Source of the DNA: Phycisphaerales bacterium
Lineage (GTDB): Bacteria; Planctomycetota; Phycisphaerae; Phycisphaerales; SM1A02
Assembly: GCA_029246705.1 (NCBI GenBank)
Contig: JAQWMQ010000027.1
Location: 56,001-120,000, forward strand
DNA: 64,000 nt
Reading direction: 5' to 3'
The notes below the pieces were generated by a model. The model saw only the letters and a list, made by a program, of their open reading frames with translations. It searched no databases and was not told the origin of the DNA. The stretch's first letter is position 1, and every line of letters starts with the position of its first letter. Below are positions 39,606 to 48,323 of the stretch, in pieces. The position numbers were made by a program, and so were the translations under genes.

Positions 39606-40324
39606 GACGCTGTCTGGGCGGCCTTTTCACGTTGGAGCATGGCTTCAGCAACCATCAGATCGATTTCGTCGTCGACGTCTATGACCTCTCCGGGACCGTT
39701 CTCGATGCCACGTCGGTCACGACCGAGGAACGAGTGCGGGGACTCCGGATCCTGGTTGAACAATGCATCCCGGGTGAGAGCGATCACACCTCCGTCTGGA
39801 AACCAGACTTCCGGAAGATCCTGGCGCCGGTAGACGTCGTTGCGATGCCAGGGGGTGATCCTGCCGGCTTCATCCATCCGGCTCATCCACCAGGGATGTC
39901 GTTTTCCCACCGGCTCGTAGCTCTGGACACTGTCCGCGCCCGTCTGGACGAGGTGCTCGACCGCACGATCCACCAGGCCCGAGGGTCGGACCGGGACATT
40001 GGCATAGAGAACCACCACGATGCGTTCGGAGGCACCAATGGTCTCGACAGCATGACGAACCGCACCATCGACGGTCGCGGTGTCACCGGCGAGTATCGGC
40101 GGGCGCATGACGACCTCCGTACCCGATTCCCTGGCCGCCCTGGCGATCTCGTCACCGTCGGTGGACACGACGATGCGTTTCACGTGGTGAGCGCTGCGTG
40201 CGTGTCCGATGGAGTGGGCCACCATGGGAAGTCCCGCCACCAGTCGCGAGTTCTTTCCGGGCAGCCCCTTGCTTCCGGCGCGGCCGATGATCACGGCGAT
40301 GCAATCGTTGTTCATGTTGGTCAC
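39602..40324 (-). CDS. neuA: NeuA-type CMP-nonulosonate cytidylyltransferase
   Basis: 240 residues. Activates the nine-carbon acid to its CMP sugar. The nucleotide motif IIGRAGSKGLPGKNSRLVAGLPM is near the N-terminus, a variant of ARGGSKGIPRKN; VVVLYANVPVRPSGLVDRAVE and GVIALTRDALFN are family-typical. The start is GTG at 40324, overlapping the stop of the fusion gene (GTGA); an ATG three codons later is an alternative. It is the second gene of the operon. Confidence 0.93.
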   Translation of the reverse strand: MTNMNNDCIAVIIGRAGSKGLPGKNSRLVAGLPMVAHSIGHARSAHHVKRIVVSTDGDEIARAARESGTEVVMRPPILAGDTATVDGAVRHAVETIGASERIVVVLYANVPVRPSGLVDRAVEHLVQTGADSVQSYEPVGKRHPWWMSRMDEAGRITPWHRNDVYRRQDLPEVWFPDGGVIALTRDALFNQDPESPHSFLGRDRRGIENGPGEVIDVDDEIDLMVAEAMLQREKAAQTAS

Positions 40325-43300
40325 GAGTGATAGGTCCTCAGGTTGAATTCCTCGGGTCCGTCTTCCCGCAGGATGCGTTTGCGTACTTCGACAACTTTGC
40401 GCCAGATCTCCAGCAGCGATTGCTGATCGACGTTGCCGATGGAGGTCTGTCCCGACAGATCCATCTCGGAAAGCGGGATCGAGCCGTCACTGTGGACGAC
40501 CAGCCGCCGAAAAAGCTCCGCGACCATGTAACGATTGGGATTACCGGCATCTGCAAGTTCGGCGGATTCGACGCCGGTGGTGATGCTGTTCATGGGCATG
40601 GCATCGATCACCGGAGTGCCCAGGACCCGCTGCCATCGTTCGTAGAAGCCCTCGATGTCCTCGATCGTCTCGAGACGACGCTGAATTCGGGGGACCACCC
40701 ATGGCAGGGCCATCGCAGCCGTCCCGGAGCCATTGATCATCCGCCGGCAACGAAGCAGTCGTTCCATGTTCTCCATCACCGTCTTGAAACCGTCATGACC
40801 CATCGCGCGACGATAGGTCTCCGGCGTGTCGGCATTGAGATCGACCGAGATGACCTTCGCCGGTGATCTGGCGATCCCTTCGACCAGTTCCGGCGAACAC
40901 TGCAGTTCCGTTCGGACATGGACCCCCTGGATGCCGGCCTCGTCGGCCATGGAGATGAATTCCAGGCAGTCCGGATGCTGGAGAGGGTCACCGACTCCGC
41001 CCAGGGTGATCAGCGCATCCTGTGATTCCGACAGTTGCGAGACCAGTCGAGCGAACCTTCGTTTCGTCATCGGTGTGCGCTGGATGGTTCCCATTCGGTG
41101 CGGGCTGCAGGCCCCGGAACCCAGTCGACCGGTGCACAATTCGATGATGACGTGACGGGGCGTGTGATTCGGCAGGCCCGACCGACGGACGACCTCGAGT
41201 TGATCGATGAATTCCCCGCGACGAACCTGGTGGTCGTTGGATGAACGACGCTGCGCCAAAAGCGGTTCGAAGGAGCGACGGATCTGCATCCGCCTGCGTG
41301 GTGAATCGAAGATCGCACGTACCTGCGTGCCACGAATCCGTGGCTCGATGATGATGTTGCCTTCCCGTGCAATGGGATCATGATCGGGTCGCTCAGGTCG
41401 GTAACCGATCATCGAACCGATGTTCGCGAGGCGGTTGCCGGTACGCATGGTCTTCATGAGACCACTGCCGAGCAGGCAGGCTCCGAGCCCCGGAGGAGCC
41501 TGGGTGAACACGAACGACTGGCGTCCGTTGGATTCACGCCAGCGGTCGATCAGTTCATCGACACCGCCCTGACCGTGAACCTCCACCATGGGCCAGTCAC
41601 CTCCGCAGATCACGGCAGCGGCCAGGTCCTCGCGCTCCATGACGACATGCATCGATTCGGCGGCAAGGACCTCGTCGAAGACGGTCATGCCGGCGACACC
41701 GCCCCGCCATGAACGATCGGCGAACATCCGGGCGGCGACGATCGCCTCATGCTCCGCACCGAAGGGAGAGGCGCCACAGCGTTCGACCAGGATGGGCAGT
41801 CCGATGGCACGTTCATCGAGGGTTTCGTCGAGCGTGCAGTCGTCGGGAAGCAGGAGGATGATCCGGTCGAGCCTGCGCGAGGTGCCGAGACGTTCCAGGG
41901 TGCGCTGCAGAACGCTCTGTTCGCCCAGCTGCTCGCGCATCGATCGCAGGCTTCCGGAACCACCATGGGCGGGGTCCACGGGCACCAGTGCCGCTACGGA
42001 ACCCGTGGCGGAAGTGCCTCCTTCGATGACCTCGATGGCTTCCTGCGCGACTCTTCCCGAACCACTCTCACGATGCTCGGAAGAAGGAGAGCCGGTCTTC
42101 ATCAGCGACAGGGCATCATCGAGAATCGCCAGTGATTCATCCACGGCCTCCTCAAGCATGCCCACGTTGACCAGGTCACGCCTGATCTGGTCGCGTTGAC
42201 GATCGACGGCGTCATCGGAGTCCCCCAGTTCGATGCGACGGTCGGCGAGGTACCGCTTGAATGCGCCCAACTGGTTCACCCGGTCGACGAAGGCGAAGAC
42301 CTCGCCCAGTGATTCGACCTTGTGACGCTCGGCCTCGATGCGGGAGAAGACCGGACCGGAACGTCGGTCGTCGTCGATGCATTGATCGAGTTCACGAAGA
42401 AGCGAGCCGGTCTTCTCGGATATCCGGCCGAGTTCGATCACACCGTCACGGAACGACCCGAGCTGTTCGGCGACGGACCTTCGACGAGATTCCCCCAAGT
42501 CGGGTTTCAGGGGCTGGAACCCGCCATGCTCCCGAGTGCCGTGTCGGGCAAGGACATCGGAAAGCCGGTCGACCGTGGTGTGTGCCTTCCTGACACCACC
42601 TTCGCTGGCATCGATGGTGCTCAGGCCACGCTCCGCGTCTTCGCCGAAGAGGACCTCGAATCTCCTGAGATAGGTGAGCATCTGTTCATCGGTGAGGATC
42701 GAACGATCATTGATGTCATTCAAACGGTGCAGCATTCCACGATGGCGCACGATCCGCTGCCATTCAAGGTTTGCGATGGTGTTGAAGGGATTCAGCTCGG
42801 GAGTCCACACCTCATCGATCGCGGTCCCCCTGGTGTAGTAGACGCCGTCGGTGAAACCGAGGTCCTGACCGATGAGCGCGACGGGATCACAACCGAGGTA
42901 TCGCGCGAAGAGATAGGCGAGATGGGCGACCGTGCTTGCAGAAGGAAGGCGCTGACGCTTGCCTGCGAGCGGCCCGAGGACCTTCTCCAGAACCAGCGCC
43001 CTCGACCAGACGATGCGTCCCGGCCAGCTGTCGGCGATCACCGGATGAGCCTGCGGAAGTGCGACGAGGGTCGTGCCTTCCACGTCCGCGGCAGTCAGCC
43101 CTTCGTAGAAACGCTTCGAGATGTGGTGGTAGTCCAGGGCAGCGACGAAGTGAGGCTTGACGCCTGCTTCGAGCAGCGGCTTCAGAGTGGTCTGCGCGGC
43201 GACGATGACGGCTCGATCCCTGACTCCGGGTGCGGCCAGTTCATGGATGTTTCGCTGGAGACTGGGCCCTGCGCTGACCACGATTCCCAGATGCCCACGG

Positions 43301-44022
43301 GCGCAACCCTCGTAGTGCTCGATCCCATTGCCGAGGGCGTAGTGGTCGATGTTCAACAATTCGTTGCGAACCGTGCCCGCGCTTCGCATGAGGATGGTGC
43401 CCATGGACATCCGCGCTGAAGCAACCGCATCCGCCACGAGGGATCCCATGCGTGATGCGCGTGTTCTCAGGCGTGCCATCGATGGCGGGTGCTCGATGAT
43501 CCTGGTCCCCGCCACCAACTGGGTCTCGTGCCGCAGGAAGAGCCCCGAAACCTGACCTCGATCCGCCTCGTCGGTGACGAAGTGGAGATGTTCCGAATCA
43601 AGCCAGCTCGAGCAGTCGACGTTGGAGAAGACCGCATTCAGCAGCCCCAGGTCAGGCTCGAAGACGACCACGAGGCCGGTCCCCTTCAGGCGTTCCAGAA
43701 GCATCCTGACGTGGTGCCCCATGCCAAACCCGAGAACCACCGCGCAGGCAGTCTTTTCAGGCTCGAAATCGGCCAGGAGCTGGGTCGCTTCCGCCTGGGG
43801 CTGGTGGAGGCTGCAGAGCCGGGTTCCGTCCTCGAGACAGGCGGCATCAGACCCGTCAGCAGCCTTGGAGAGGGTGATCGAGCTGGGGTCGGCGGCAAGA
43901 AGGCTCGCCCTGAATTCAGGGGTGGCCGTTCGAAGGGAAGCCAGATTCCGTTCGAGAAGGGAATCAACGGAGACCAGGCCACCGACCGATGGAGGGATGT
44001 TGTCACAATCTCGTTGAACCAC
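40321..44022 (-). CDS. Maf-like glycosyltransferase fused to nucleotidyltransferase-like and cysteine-free radical-SAM/SPASM-like domains
   Basis: 1,233 residues. First third: a motility-accessory / MptE-like domain (DUF115) with LGFGMGHHVRMLLE, IVVSAGPSLQRNI (about residues 245-255), FVAALDYHHISKRFYEGL and LIGQDLGFTDGVYYTRG; such proteins transfer pseudaminic or legionaminic acid to flagellin. Middle (about 675-900): a SpsF-like cytidylyltransferase fold (SVLQRTLERL, RLDRIILLLPDD) without the usual nucleotide-binding GSxRLPGK motif. C-terminal (about 955-1233): a radical-SAM/SPASM-like barrel, VIIELCTGRLGSGACSPHRMG, but the CxxxCxxC iron-sulfur triad is absent and the SPASM-like tail (VVHSDGSIPLSEMD...IGN) contains no Cys. 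GTG 44022 with GGAGG ten bases upstream is preferred; the frame is open to 44166. Confidence 0.75.
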   Translation of the reverse strand: MVQRDCDNIPPSVGGLVSVDSLLERNLASLRTATPEFRASLLAADPSSITLSKAADGSDAACLEDGTRLCSLHQPQAEATQLLADFEPEKTACAVVLGFGMGHHVRMLLERLKGTGLVVVFEPDLGLLNAVFSNVDCSSWLDSEHLHFVTDEADRGQVSGLFLRHETQLVAGTRIIEHPPSMARLRTRASRMGSLVADAVASARMSMGTILMRSAGTVRNELLNIDHYALGNGIEHYEGCARGHLGIVVSAGPSLQRNIHELAAPGVRDRAVIVAAQTTLKPLLEAGVKPHFVAALDYHHISKRFYEGLTAADVEGTTLVALPQAHPVIADSWPGRIVWSRALVLEKVLGPLAGKRQRLPSASTVAHLAYLFARYLGCDPVALIGQDLGFTDGVYYTRGTAIDEVWTPELNPFNTIANLEWQRIVRHRGMLHRLNDINDRSILTDEQMLTYLRRFEVLFGEDAERGLSTIDASEGGVRKAHTTVDRLSDVLARHGTREHGGFQPLKPDLGESRRRSVAEQLGSFRDGVIELGRISEKTGSLLRELDQCIDDDRRSGPVFSRIEAERHKVESLGEVFAFVDRVNQLGAFKRYLADRRIELGDSDDAVDRQRDQIRRDLVNVGMLEEAVDESLAILDDALSLMKTGSPSSEHRESGSGRVAQEAIEVIEGGTSATGSVAALVPVDPAHGGSGSLRSMREQLGEQSVLQRTLERLGTSRRLDRIILLLPDDCTLDETLDERAIGLPILVERCGASPFGAEHEAIVAARMFADRSWRGGVAGMTVFDEVLAAESMHVVMEREDLAAAVICGGDWPMVEVHGQGGVDELIDRWRESNGRQSFVFTQAPPGLGACLLGSGLMKTMRTGNRLANIGSMIGYRPERPDHDPIAREGNIIIEPRIRGTQVRAIFDSPRRRMQIRRSFEPLLAQRRSSNDHQVRRGEFIDQLEVVRRSGLPNHTPRHVIIELCTGRLGSGACSPHRMGTIQRTPMTKRRFARLVSQLSESQDALITLGGVGDPLQHPDCLEFISMADEAGIQGVHVRTELQCSPELVEGIARSPAKVISVDLNADTPETYRRAMGHDGFKTVMENMERLLRCRRMINGSGTAAMALPWVVPRIQRRLETIEDIEGFYERWQRVLGTPVIDAMPMNSITTGVESAELADAGNPNRYMVAELFRRLVVHSDGSIPLSEMDLSGQTSIGNVDQQSLLEIWRKVVEVRKRILREDGPEEFNLRTYHS

Positions 44023-44141
44023 CTCGGGCGTGCCTCCGAATCCTTCGTGGGCGATATCCCTGCCGGTCGCCTTCTGCTGCTCCGCAGCAGAAAAACAAGA
44101 CGACCCTTCACATAATCGGCTGTGTTGCCGGAGCTTCTGGA

Positions 44142-44744
44142 ATGAACGAGCCACCTCAGGACGCAATCCTCACCAGGTACTTCTTGGAGAACCCCTGGCC
44201 AGTCGCCATCTTTCTGATCATGGCGGCCTTTACGTTGCTTCTGGTCTGGAACAACCGCGGTGAACACCGTTGGGGGCTGATTTCGGGCGCCTGCTGCCTG
44301 CTTGCCGGGTTGGTCTTCCTGCTTGCCTCGGTGGTGACGACCTCGGGGGAACATGCCCGAAATCTCGTCAGGGGCATGGTTCAGGATGCTGAAACGGGAG
44401 ACGTCGAGGGCATTCTGGCGGTGATCGACCCGGACGCCACCCTGCACCTGGAAAGCCTGAGGCACCCCGGAAGGCCGTTTGAACAGCTTGAGGGATCCAT
44501 TCGAAGCCTCGGGGGAAGCAATCGGATCACGGACAACACCATCACAACCTTGCGAGCCTGGACGCTCGATTCCGACACTGCCATCGTTCGATTGGGGTGC
44601 AGGACCACCACGGAGAGCTCCTGGCGTCCCGTGCCGACTGGTTGGCTGTTCAAGGTCGAGGCCATGCCCGGAGGCGGCTGGGTCGTCAGGCGAATCGCCT
44701 TTGCATCGTTGGCGGGCAAGCCCCCCACGAGCGTCCTGCGCTGA
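44142..44744 (+). CDS. Two-helix membrane protein with NTF2/SnoaL-like domain
   Basis: 200 residues. Two hydrophobic helices (WPVAIFLIMAAFTLLLVW and LISGACCLLAGLVFLLASVV) precede a soluble part with alternating helix and sheet (VQDAETGDVEGILAVIDPDATLHLESL, GWLFKVEAMPGGGWVVRRIAF) that resembles NTF2/SnoaL-like domains. The function is unknown. ATG 44142 has GGAG eight bases upstream. It is divergent from the Maf fusion gene and convergent, three bases apart, with the large secreted protein. Confidence 0.68.
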   Translation: MNEPPQDAILTRYFLENPWPVAIFLIMAAFTLLLVWNNRGEHRWGLISGACCLLAGLVFLLASVVTTSGEHARNLVRGMVQDAETGDVEGILAVIDPDATLHLESLRHPGRPFEQLEGSIRSLGGSNRITDNTITTLRAWTLDSDTAIVRLGCRTTTESSWRPVPTGWLFKVEAMPGGGWVVRRIAFASLAGKPPTSVLR

Positions 44745-44747
44745 AGC

Positions 44748-47426
44748 TCATTCCTCGTCGTTGGGATCGACCCCGACCACCGAGCCGGTCTGGGAAGGCA
44801 GTTGAATGCGCCTGGTGATTCTGGTGCTGCCGTCGAATTCACTGATACCGACCAGGACATCCTGACCAAGGAGTTCTTCGTGGCCCATGACGAACATGAA
44901 GGATCGACTTGCGTTCGCCCCGGGCGGAAGCTCGGGCATCCACTTTCGCATCGGTGGAAACCCGCGTGCGGTGGCGAACGCCTCGAAATTGAGCGACTTC
45001 GTGCCGGTGTTGTAGGCATGTATGGTGATGATGAAACCGGTGAGTCTTCCTGAATCATCACGGGCAAACCGCCAGGTCGACTCGAGCGAGACATCGGATG
45101 ACTCGATCCTCGAGGGAATCAACAGCTGAACAGTCTGACTGGACGCCCCGAGAAACTCGACTTCGAACCAGAAATCCACGTCACCATCAATCTGGGTCCG
45201 GGGGTAGCTGAACGCGAAGGGAACCCTGACGCGTTCCCCGGGCTCGATCGAGACCTGGCGATGCCGGGGTTGGAATTCCCAGGTTGCAGGGCCGTTGGGA
45301 CGAATCTTGAGGTCGATGGCATGCGGCCAGGGGTTGTGCAGTTCGACTTCGAGATCATGGGTGCCGGTGGTCGCCTCCACCGTTTCAGGGACGAGTTTCG
45401 CCCCGGCGCGAAAACGAGCGAGATCGGGGTCGATGCCCTCGATCAGGACCGGAGACGCCCCAAGGGTGATCGGAGCCATGTCCCGGGTGATATCGATCTG
45501 GCGGACGTCACCGAGCAGGTCACTGATCTGAATGCGTTCGGTACCGAGCCCCAAACCGACCCTGAGACCCTCGGAGTAGGGATCCTCGGACCAGGCAACC
45601 AGGGTCGGAGCTCCACTTCCACCGGCAAGGATCGCCCGAACACCACGGCCAAGAGCCAGTTCAGCTTCCGGAGGACGACCTGAGAAGCGGGCAATGAAGT
45701 GTTCAAAGACGAAACCGGTGACATCCATGCCGAGCAGGCCGGTCGAGGTGGAGCCGGGGGTTCTTTCGAGGTTTCGCCAGGGCGGGGTGATCTCGAGCCT
45801 CGAGACACCGCGCGCCCACGCGTTCACCAGCCTGGAGGCAAGTTCCTCCCCACGCGCTCGTGGAGACGGAGCTTCGGTCCACACCGGGAACTGCAACGTG
45901 AGATCCGCACCGGAAACGCCAGTCATCGCGTGCTGGGATGACTGGGCGTCGGATTCGGATGGGATCGAGTGCACCGGGGATCCATCCGTGAATGCACCGG
46001 GGTTGCCCGTCATTTCGATGCGAGGCGCGGCAACGAAGTCCGTGGAGAAATCCAGAACCGCTTCGGCGACCTGCCGACGCAACTGCGGTGACTCGAAAGC
46101 CTCGCTGCGGAGTCGCCAACGAGAGACTTCATCACCGAACTGGAGCATCCATGGATCCAGTGCGGGTTTCCACACGTTTGGAGCGTTGGCAAGCAGTGCC
46201 GTGAGTTGACCGGGATCGAGATGCTCGCGCTTGGCCAGGTCGGTCGGCACCCCGGCAAGCTCGAAGACCGGCTCGATCCGGGCGTCAAAGAGCACGTCGA
46301 GGATCTGGTCGACCGTGTCCTGCTCGTGATGCGTGAGCGCAGAGGATCGCCCCTCCTCCCAGACCGGCAGCACCACGTAGTCAGGTTCAAGCCGGAGGAG
46401 CATCTCCTGCCAGGTGGAATCAAGCCCCTTTTCCTTGGGCCAGAGGCTCACCCCGAAGACCGGGGCGCGTCGTCCGAAGGCGGGTTTGTCGCGTTCGTGG
46501 AGGATGGCGAGCGGCTGTTGGGACCGAGCCACCATGCGATCGGCGTCGTGGACCTCGAACGTCCCCAGGTACCAGCCCGGTTGGAGTGGTTCGAGATCGA
46601 GTTCGAATGCACTGTGCCCGCCGTCGACGGCGATACGTTCCTCGAGCACCGTGACGCCATCGACGTCATCGACACGGATTGTTGCGATGGTCTGACCATG
46701 CACGAGATCACGCAATGAAGCGCTCAGTCGAGGAACTTCAGGGAATCGAGTGACACCGGAGGGTGGGTCCGAGCTGAACTCGATGCGAGGCAGTTGCCAG
46801 ATCTCGACGTCATCGAACCAGGCGAATCCAGTGACATCGACATGTCGTGGCAGGTCCTCGGGACCGGCACCGGGCTGCTCCACCCGCAACTCGAAGACGA
46901 GGTCGCGAGCGATTTCAACATCCAGGGGCGGCTCGACGGCGATCATCGACCAGGCACCATCGGTTCGCACCACCTCGCTGAGGCGTTCGGTGCCTGCAAT
47001 CGGACGCCCTTCGGCATCATGCAGGGTGACCGCCAGCCGCGCGCCGGAGTTCATGAGATCCAGGGTGCGCACCTGAGCGGTGACGAGGTATCGACTCTGC
47101 GGGAAGATCGGAATCTCGCCCGCCCGAATACCCACCGCCATCGACCCCCCATCGACATCGAAACGAAGCGAATAGTCGCCTTCGGAGGCAAAGCCACCAT
47201 CCACCCCCACCGACCCGAACTTGGGATAGCCGGGGCGATCAACCAGTCGAGCCCATGCCCCAGGCACGCGCCCCTGGATGCCTGCAGCCTCGAAGTCGAA
47301 ATGGCGGACCAGACGACGCTGGGACGCCAGGCCCCGTGTTCCTGATTCAGGGTCCTGGAGCGCCGTAGGTTCCGATAACCCACTAATCGACTGTCCCAGA
47401 GCGATGAGGATGGTGATGAGTGTCAT
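44748..47426 (-). CDS. Large secreted multidomain protein, possible glycoside hydrolase-like
   Basis: 892 residues. A short hydrophobic N-terminus (MTLITILIALGQSISGL) suggests export. An N-terminal jellyroll region (RHFDFEAAGIQGRVPGAW..., then LRFDVDGG, W-F-D-D-V-E-I-W) resembles family 4/9 carbohydrate-binding modules. A central region with FGVSLWPKEKGLDSTWQEMLLRLEPDYVVLPVW looks like a TIM-barrel glycosidase. Fibronectin-like sheets with ITIHAYNTGTKSLNF make up the C-terminus. I cannot name catalytic residues. GATACT lies six bases before the ATG and no SD is present. It is divergent from the coiled-coil protein. Confidence 0.7.
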   Translation of the reverse strand: MTLITILIALGQSISGLSEPTALQDPESGTRGLASQRRLVRHFDFEAAGIQGRVPGAWARLVDRPGYPKFGSVGVDGGFASEGDYSLRFDVDGGSMAVGIRAGEIPIFPQSRYLVTAQVRTLDLMNSGARLAVTLHDAEGRPIAGTERLSEVVRTDGAWSMIAVEPPLDVEIARDLVFELRVEQPGAGPEDLPRHVDVTGFAWFDDVEIWQLPRIEFSSDPPSGVTRFPEVPRLSASLRDLVHGQTIATIRVDDVDGVTVLEERIAVDGGHSAFELDLEPLQPGWYLGTFEVHDADRMVARSQQPLAILHERDKPAFGRRAPVFGVSLWPKEKGLDSTWQEMLLRLEPDYVVLPVWEEGRSSALTHHEQDTVDQILDVLFDARIEPVFELAGVPTDLAKREHLDPGQLTALLANAPNVWKPALDPWMLQFGDEVSRWRLRSEAFESPQLRRQVAEAVLDFSTDFVAAPRIEMTGNPGAFTDGSPVHSIPSESDAQSSQHAMTGVSGADLTLQFPVWTEAPSPRARGEELASRLVNAWARGVSRLEITPPWRNLERTPGSTSTGLLGMDVTGFVFEHFIARFSGRPPEAELALGRGVRAILAGGSGAPTLVAWSEDPYSEGLRVGLGLGTERIQISDLLGDVRQIDITRDMAPITLGASPVLIEGIDPDLARFRAGAKLVPETVEATTGTHDLEVELHNPWPHAIDLKIRPNGPATWEFQPRHRQVSIEPGERVRVPFAFSYPRTQIDGDVDFWFEVEFLGASSQTVQLLIPSRIESSDVSLESTWRFARDDSGRLTGFIITIHAYNTGTKSLNFEAFATARGFPPMRKWMPELPPGANASRSFMFVMGHEELLGQDVLVGISEFDGSTRITRRIQLPSQTGSVVGVDPNDEE

Positions 47427-47432
47427 GAGAGA

Positions 47433-47438
47433 AGTATC
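47433..47438 (-). promoter_or_regulatory. Putative -10 box for the large secreted protein
   Basis: Minus-strand GATACT followed by TCTCTC and the ATG at 47426, the same six-base spacing as the TACCAT boxes elsewhere in the window. No Shine-Dalgarno site lies in the 20 bases before the ATG. Confidence 0.4.
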
Positions 47439-47481
47439 GGCGTTTCAGGCCTCTACGCTGAGAATGCCGATAGAGAGAAGG

Positions 47482-48240
47482 ATGAAAACCTCCCCAATCG
47501 GCGCCATGGCCTCCGTGGTAAGAATCCTCCTGTTGACCATCGTTTTCGGTGCTGTTGCCGGTGTTTTCATCTGGCAGGGGCTGATCGGCCGCGAACGCGA
47601 GTTGTTACAGGAAATAGATCGACTGGAAGATGAGATGGCCGCGGAGGTGGCTCATCGAGACGAAATGATCGACCGCCTGGGACGGACAAGCCGTCTGGCC
47701 CGGGTCGAGATCCTTGATCAGACCCGAGTCACCCCCGAAGATCCCGTCGAGACCACCAGGATGCGGTTCGTCGAACTCGACCAGAATGGGGCCGAACTGG
47801 GTCGGCGCGACTACGAGATCCTTGGAGACGTGCTGTTCATCGATGCCTGGACGGTTCGGTTCGAACACGAGCAGGTCGCAAGCGGGGATCCCTTCGCAGG
47901 TCGAAGCCTCGTCCTGTTTCGAAGGGTCTATTCCGACCAGATCCGCCCGGTGGACGGCTACTCGATCGACACGCCCGGAGGCATTCCGGAGGGCTACGCC
48001 GTCAGTGAGGAGGCTCGCTACGAACGCGCACTCTGGAGCCGCTTCTGGAGACTGGCCACGGATCCCGAAGAAGCACGCCGAATGGGCGTTCGAGTCGCCC
48101 AGGGGGAAGCGGTGTACAAGCCGGTGCGAACCGGACAGCGTTACGACCTCGTGGCGGAGAGTGCGGGGGGACTGACCATGGTCCCCATCGACGACGACCA
48201 GGCCGACGACCAGTTCGCGGTCGTACCCACGGATGATTGA
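47482..48240 (+). CDS. Single-pass membrane protein with coiled coil, unknown
   Basis: About 252 residues. One transmembrane helix (VVRILLLTIVFGAVAGVFIWQGLI) is followed by a short coiled coil (ERELLQEIDRLEDEMAAEVAHRDEMIDRL) and a beta-rich domain with VEILDQTRVTPEDPVETTRMRFVELDQNG. The ending is acidic. No family recognised. The start is uncertain among ATG 47464, 47482 and 47506; a purine-rich GAGAGAAGG abuts 47482. It precedes threonine aldolase by 83 bases on the same strand. Confidence 0.65.
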   Translation: MKTSPIGAMASVVRILLLTIVFGAVAGVFIWQGLIGRERELLQEIDRLEDEMAAEVAHRDEMIDRLGRTSRLARVEILDQTRVTPEDPVETTRMRFVELDQNGAELGRRDYEILGDVLFIDAWTVRFEHEQVASGDPFAGRSLVLFRRVYSDQIRPVDGYSIDTPGGIPEGYAVSEEARYERALWSRFWRLATDPEEARRMGVRVAQGEAVYKPVRTGQRYDLVAESAGGLTMVPIDDDQADDQFAVVPTDD

Positions 48241-48274
48241 CTGGTATCACAGGGCCGTTGGAGACCCCCCCTGC

Positions 48275-48280
48275 TACCAT
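48275..48280 (+). promoter_or_regulatory. Possible -10 box for the threonine aldolase gene
   Basis: TACCAT 43 bases before the GTG start at 48324, leaving a leader that includes an AGGAAG site. No matching -35 is clear. Confidence 0.25.
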
Positions 48281-48323
48281 CCTGACCGGCATCAATTCAC
48301 CGCAGCAGTCAGGAAGACCGTCA

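Noticed and set aside
42322..43419. 365-residue plus-strand frame opposite the Maf domain
   Set aside because: Antisense to the conserved MptE/Maf-like region, no SD site or domain.
48237..48323. Longer threonine aldolase starting at TTG 48237
   Set aside because: The extra 29 residues have no family match, while GTG 48324 has AGGAAG upstream and begins the conserved IDLRSDTVT.
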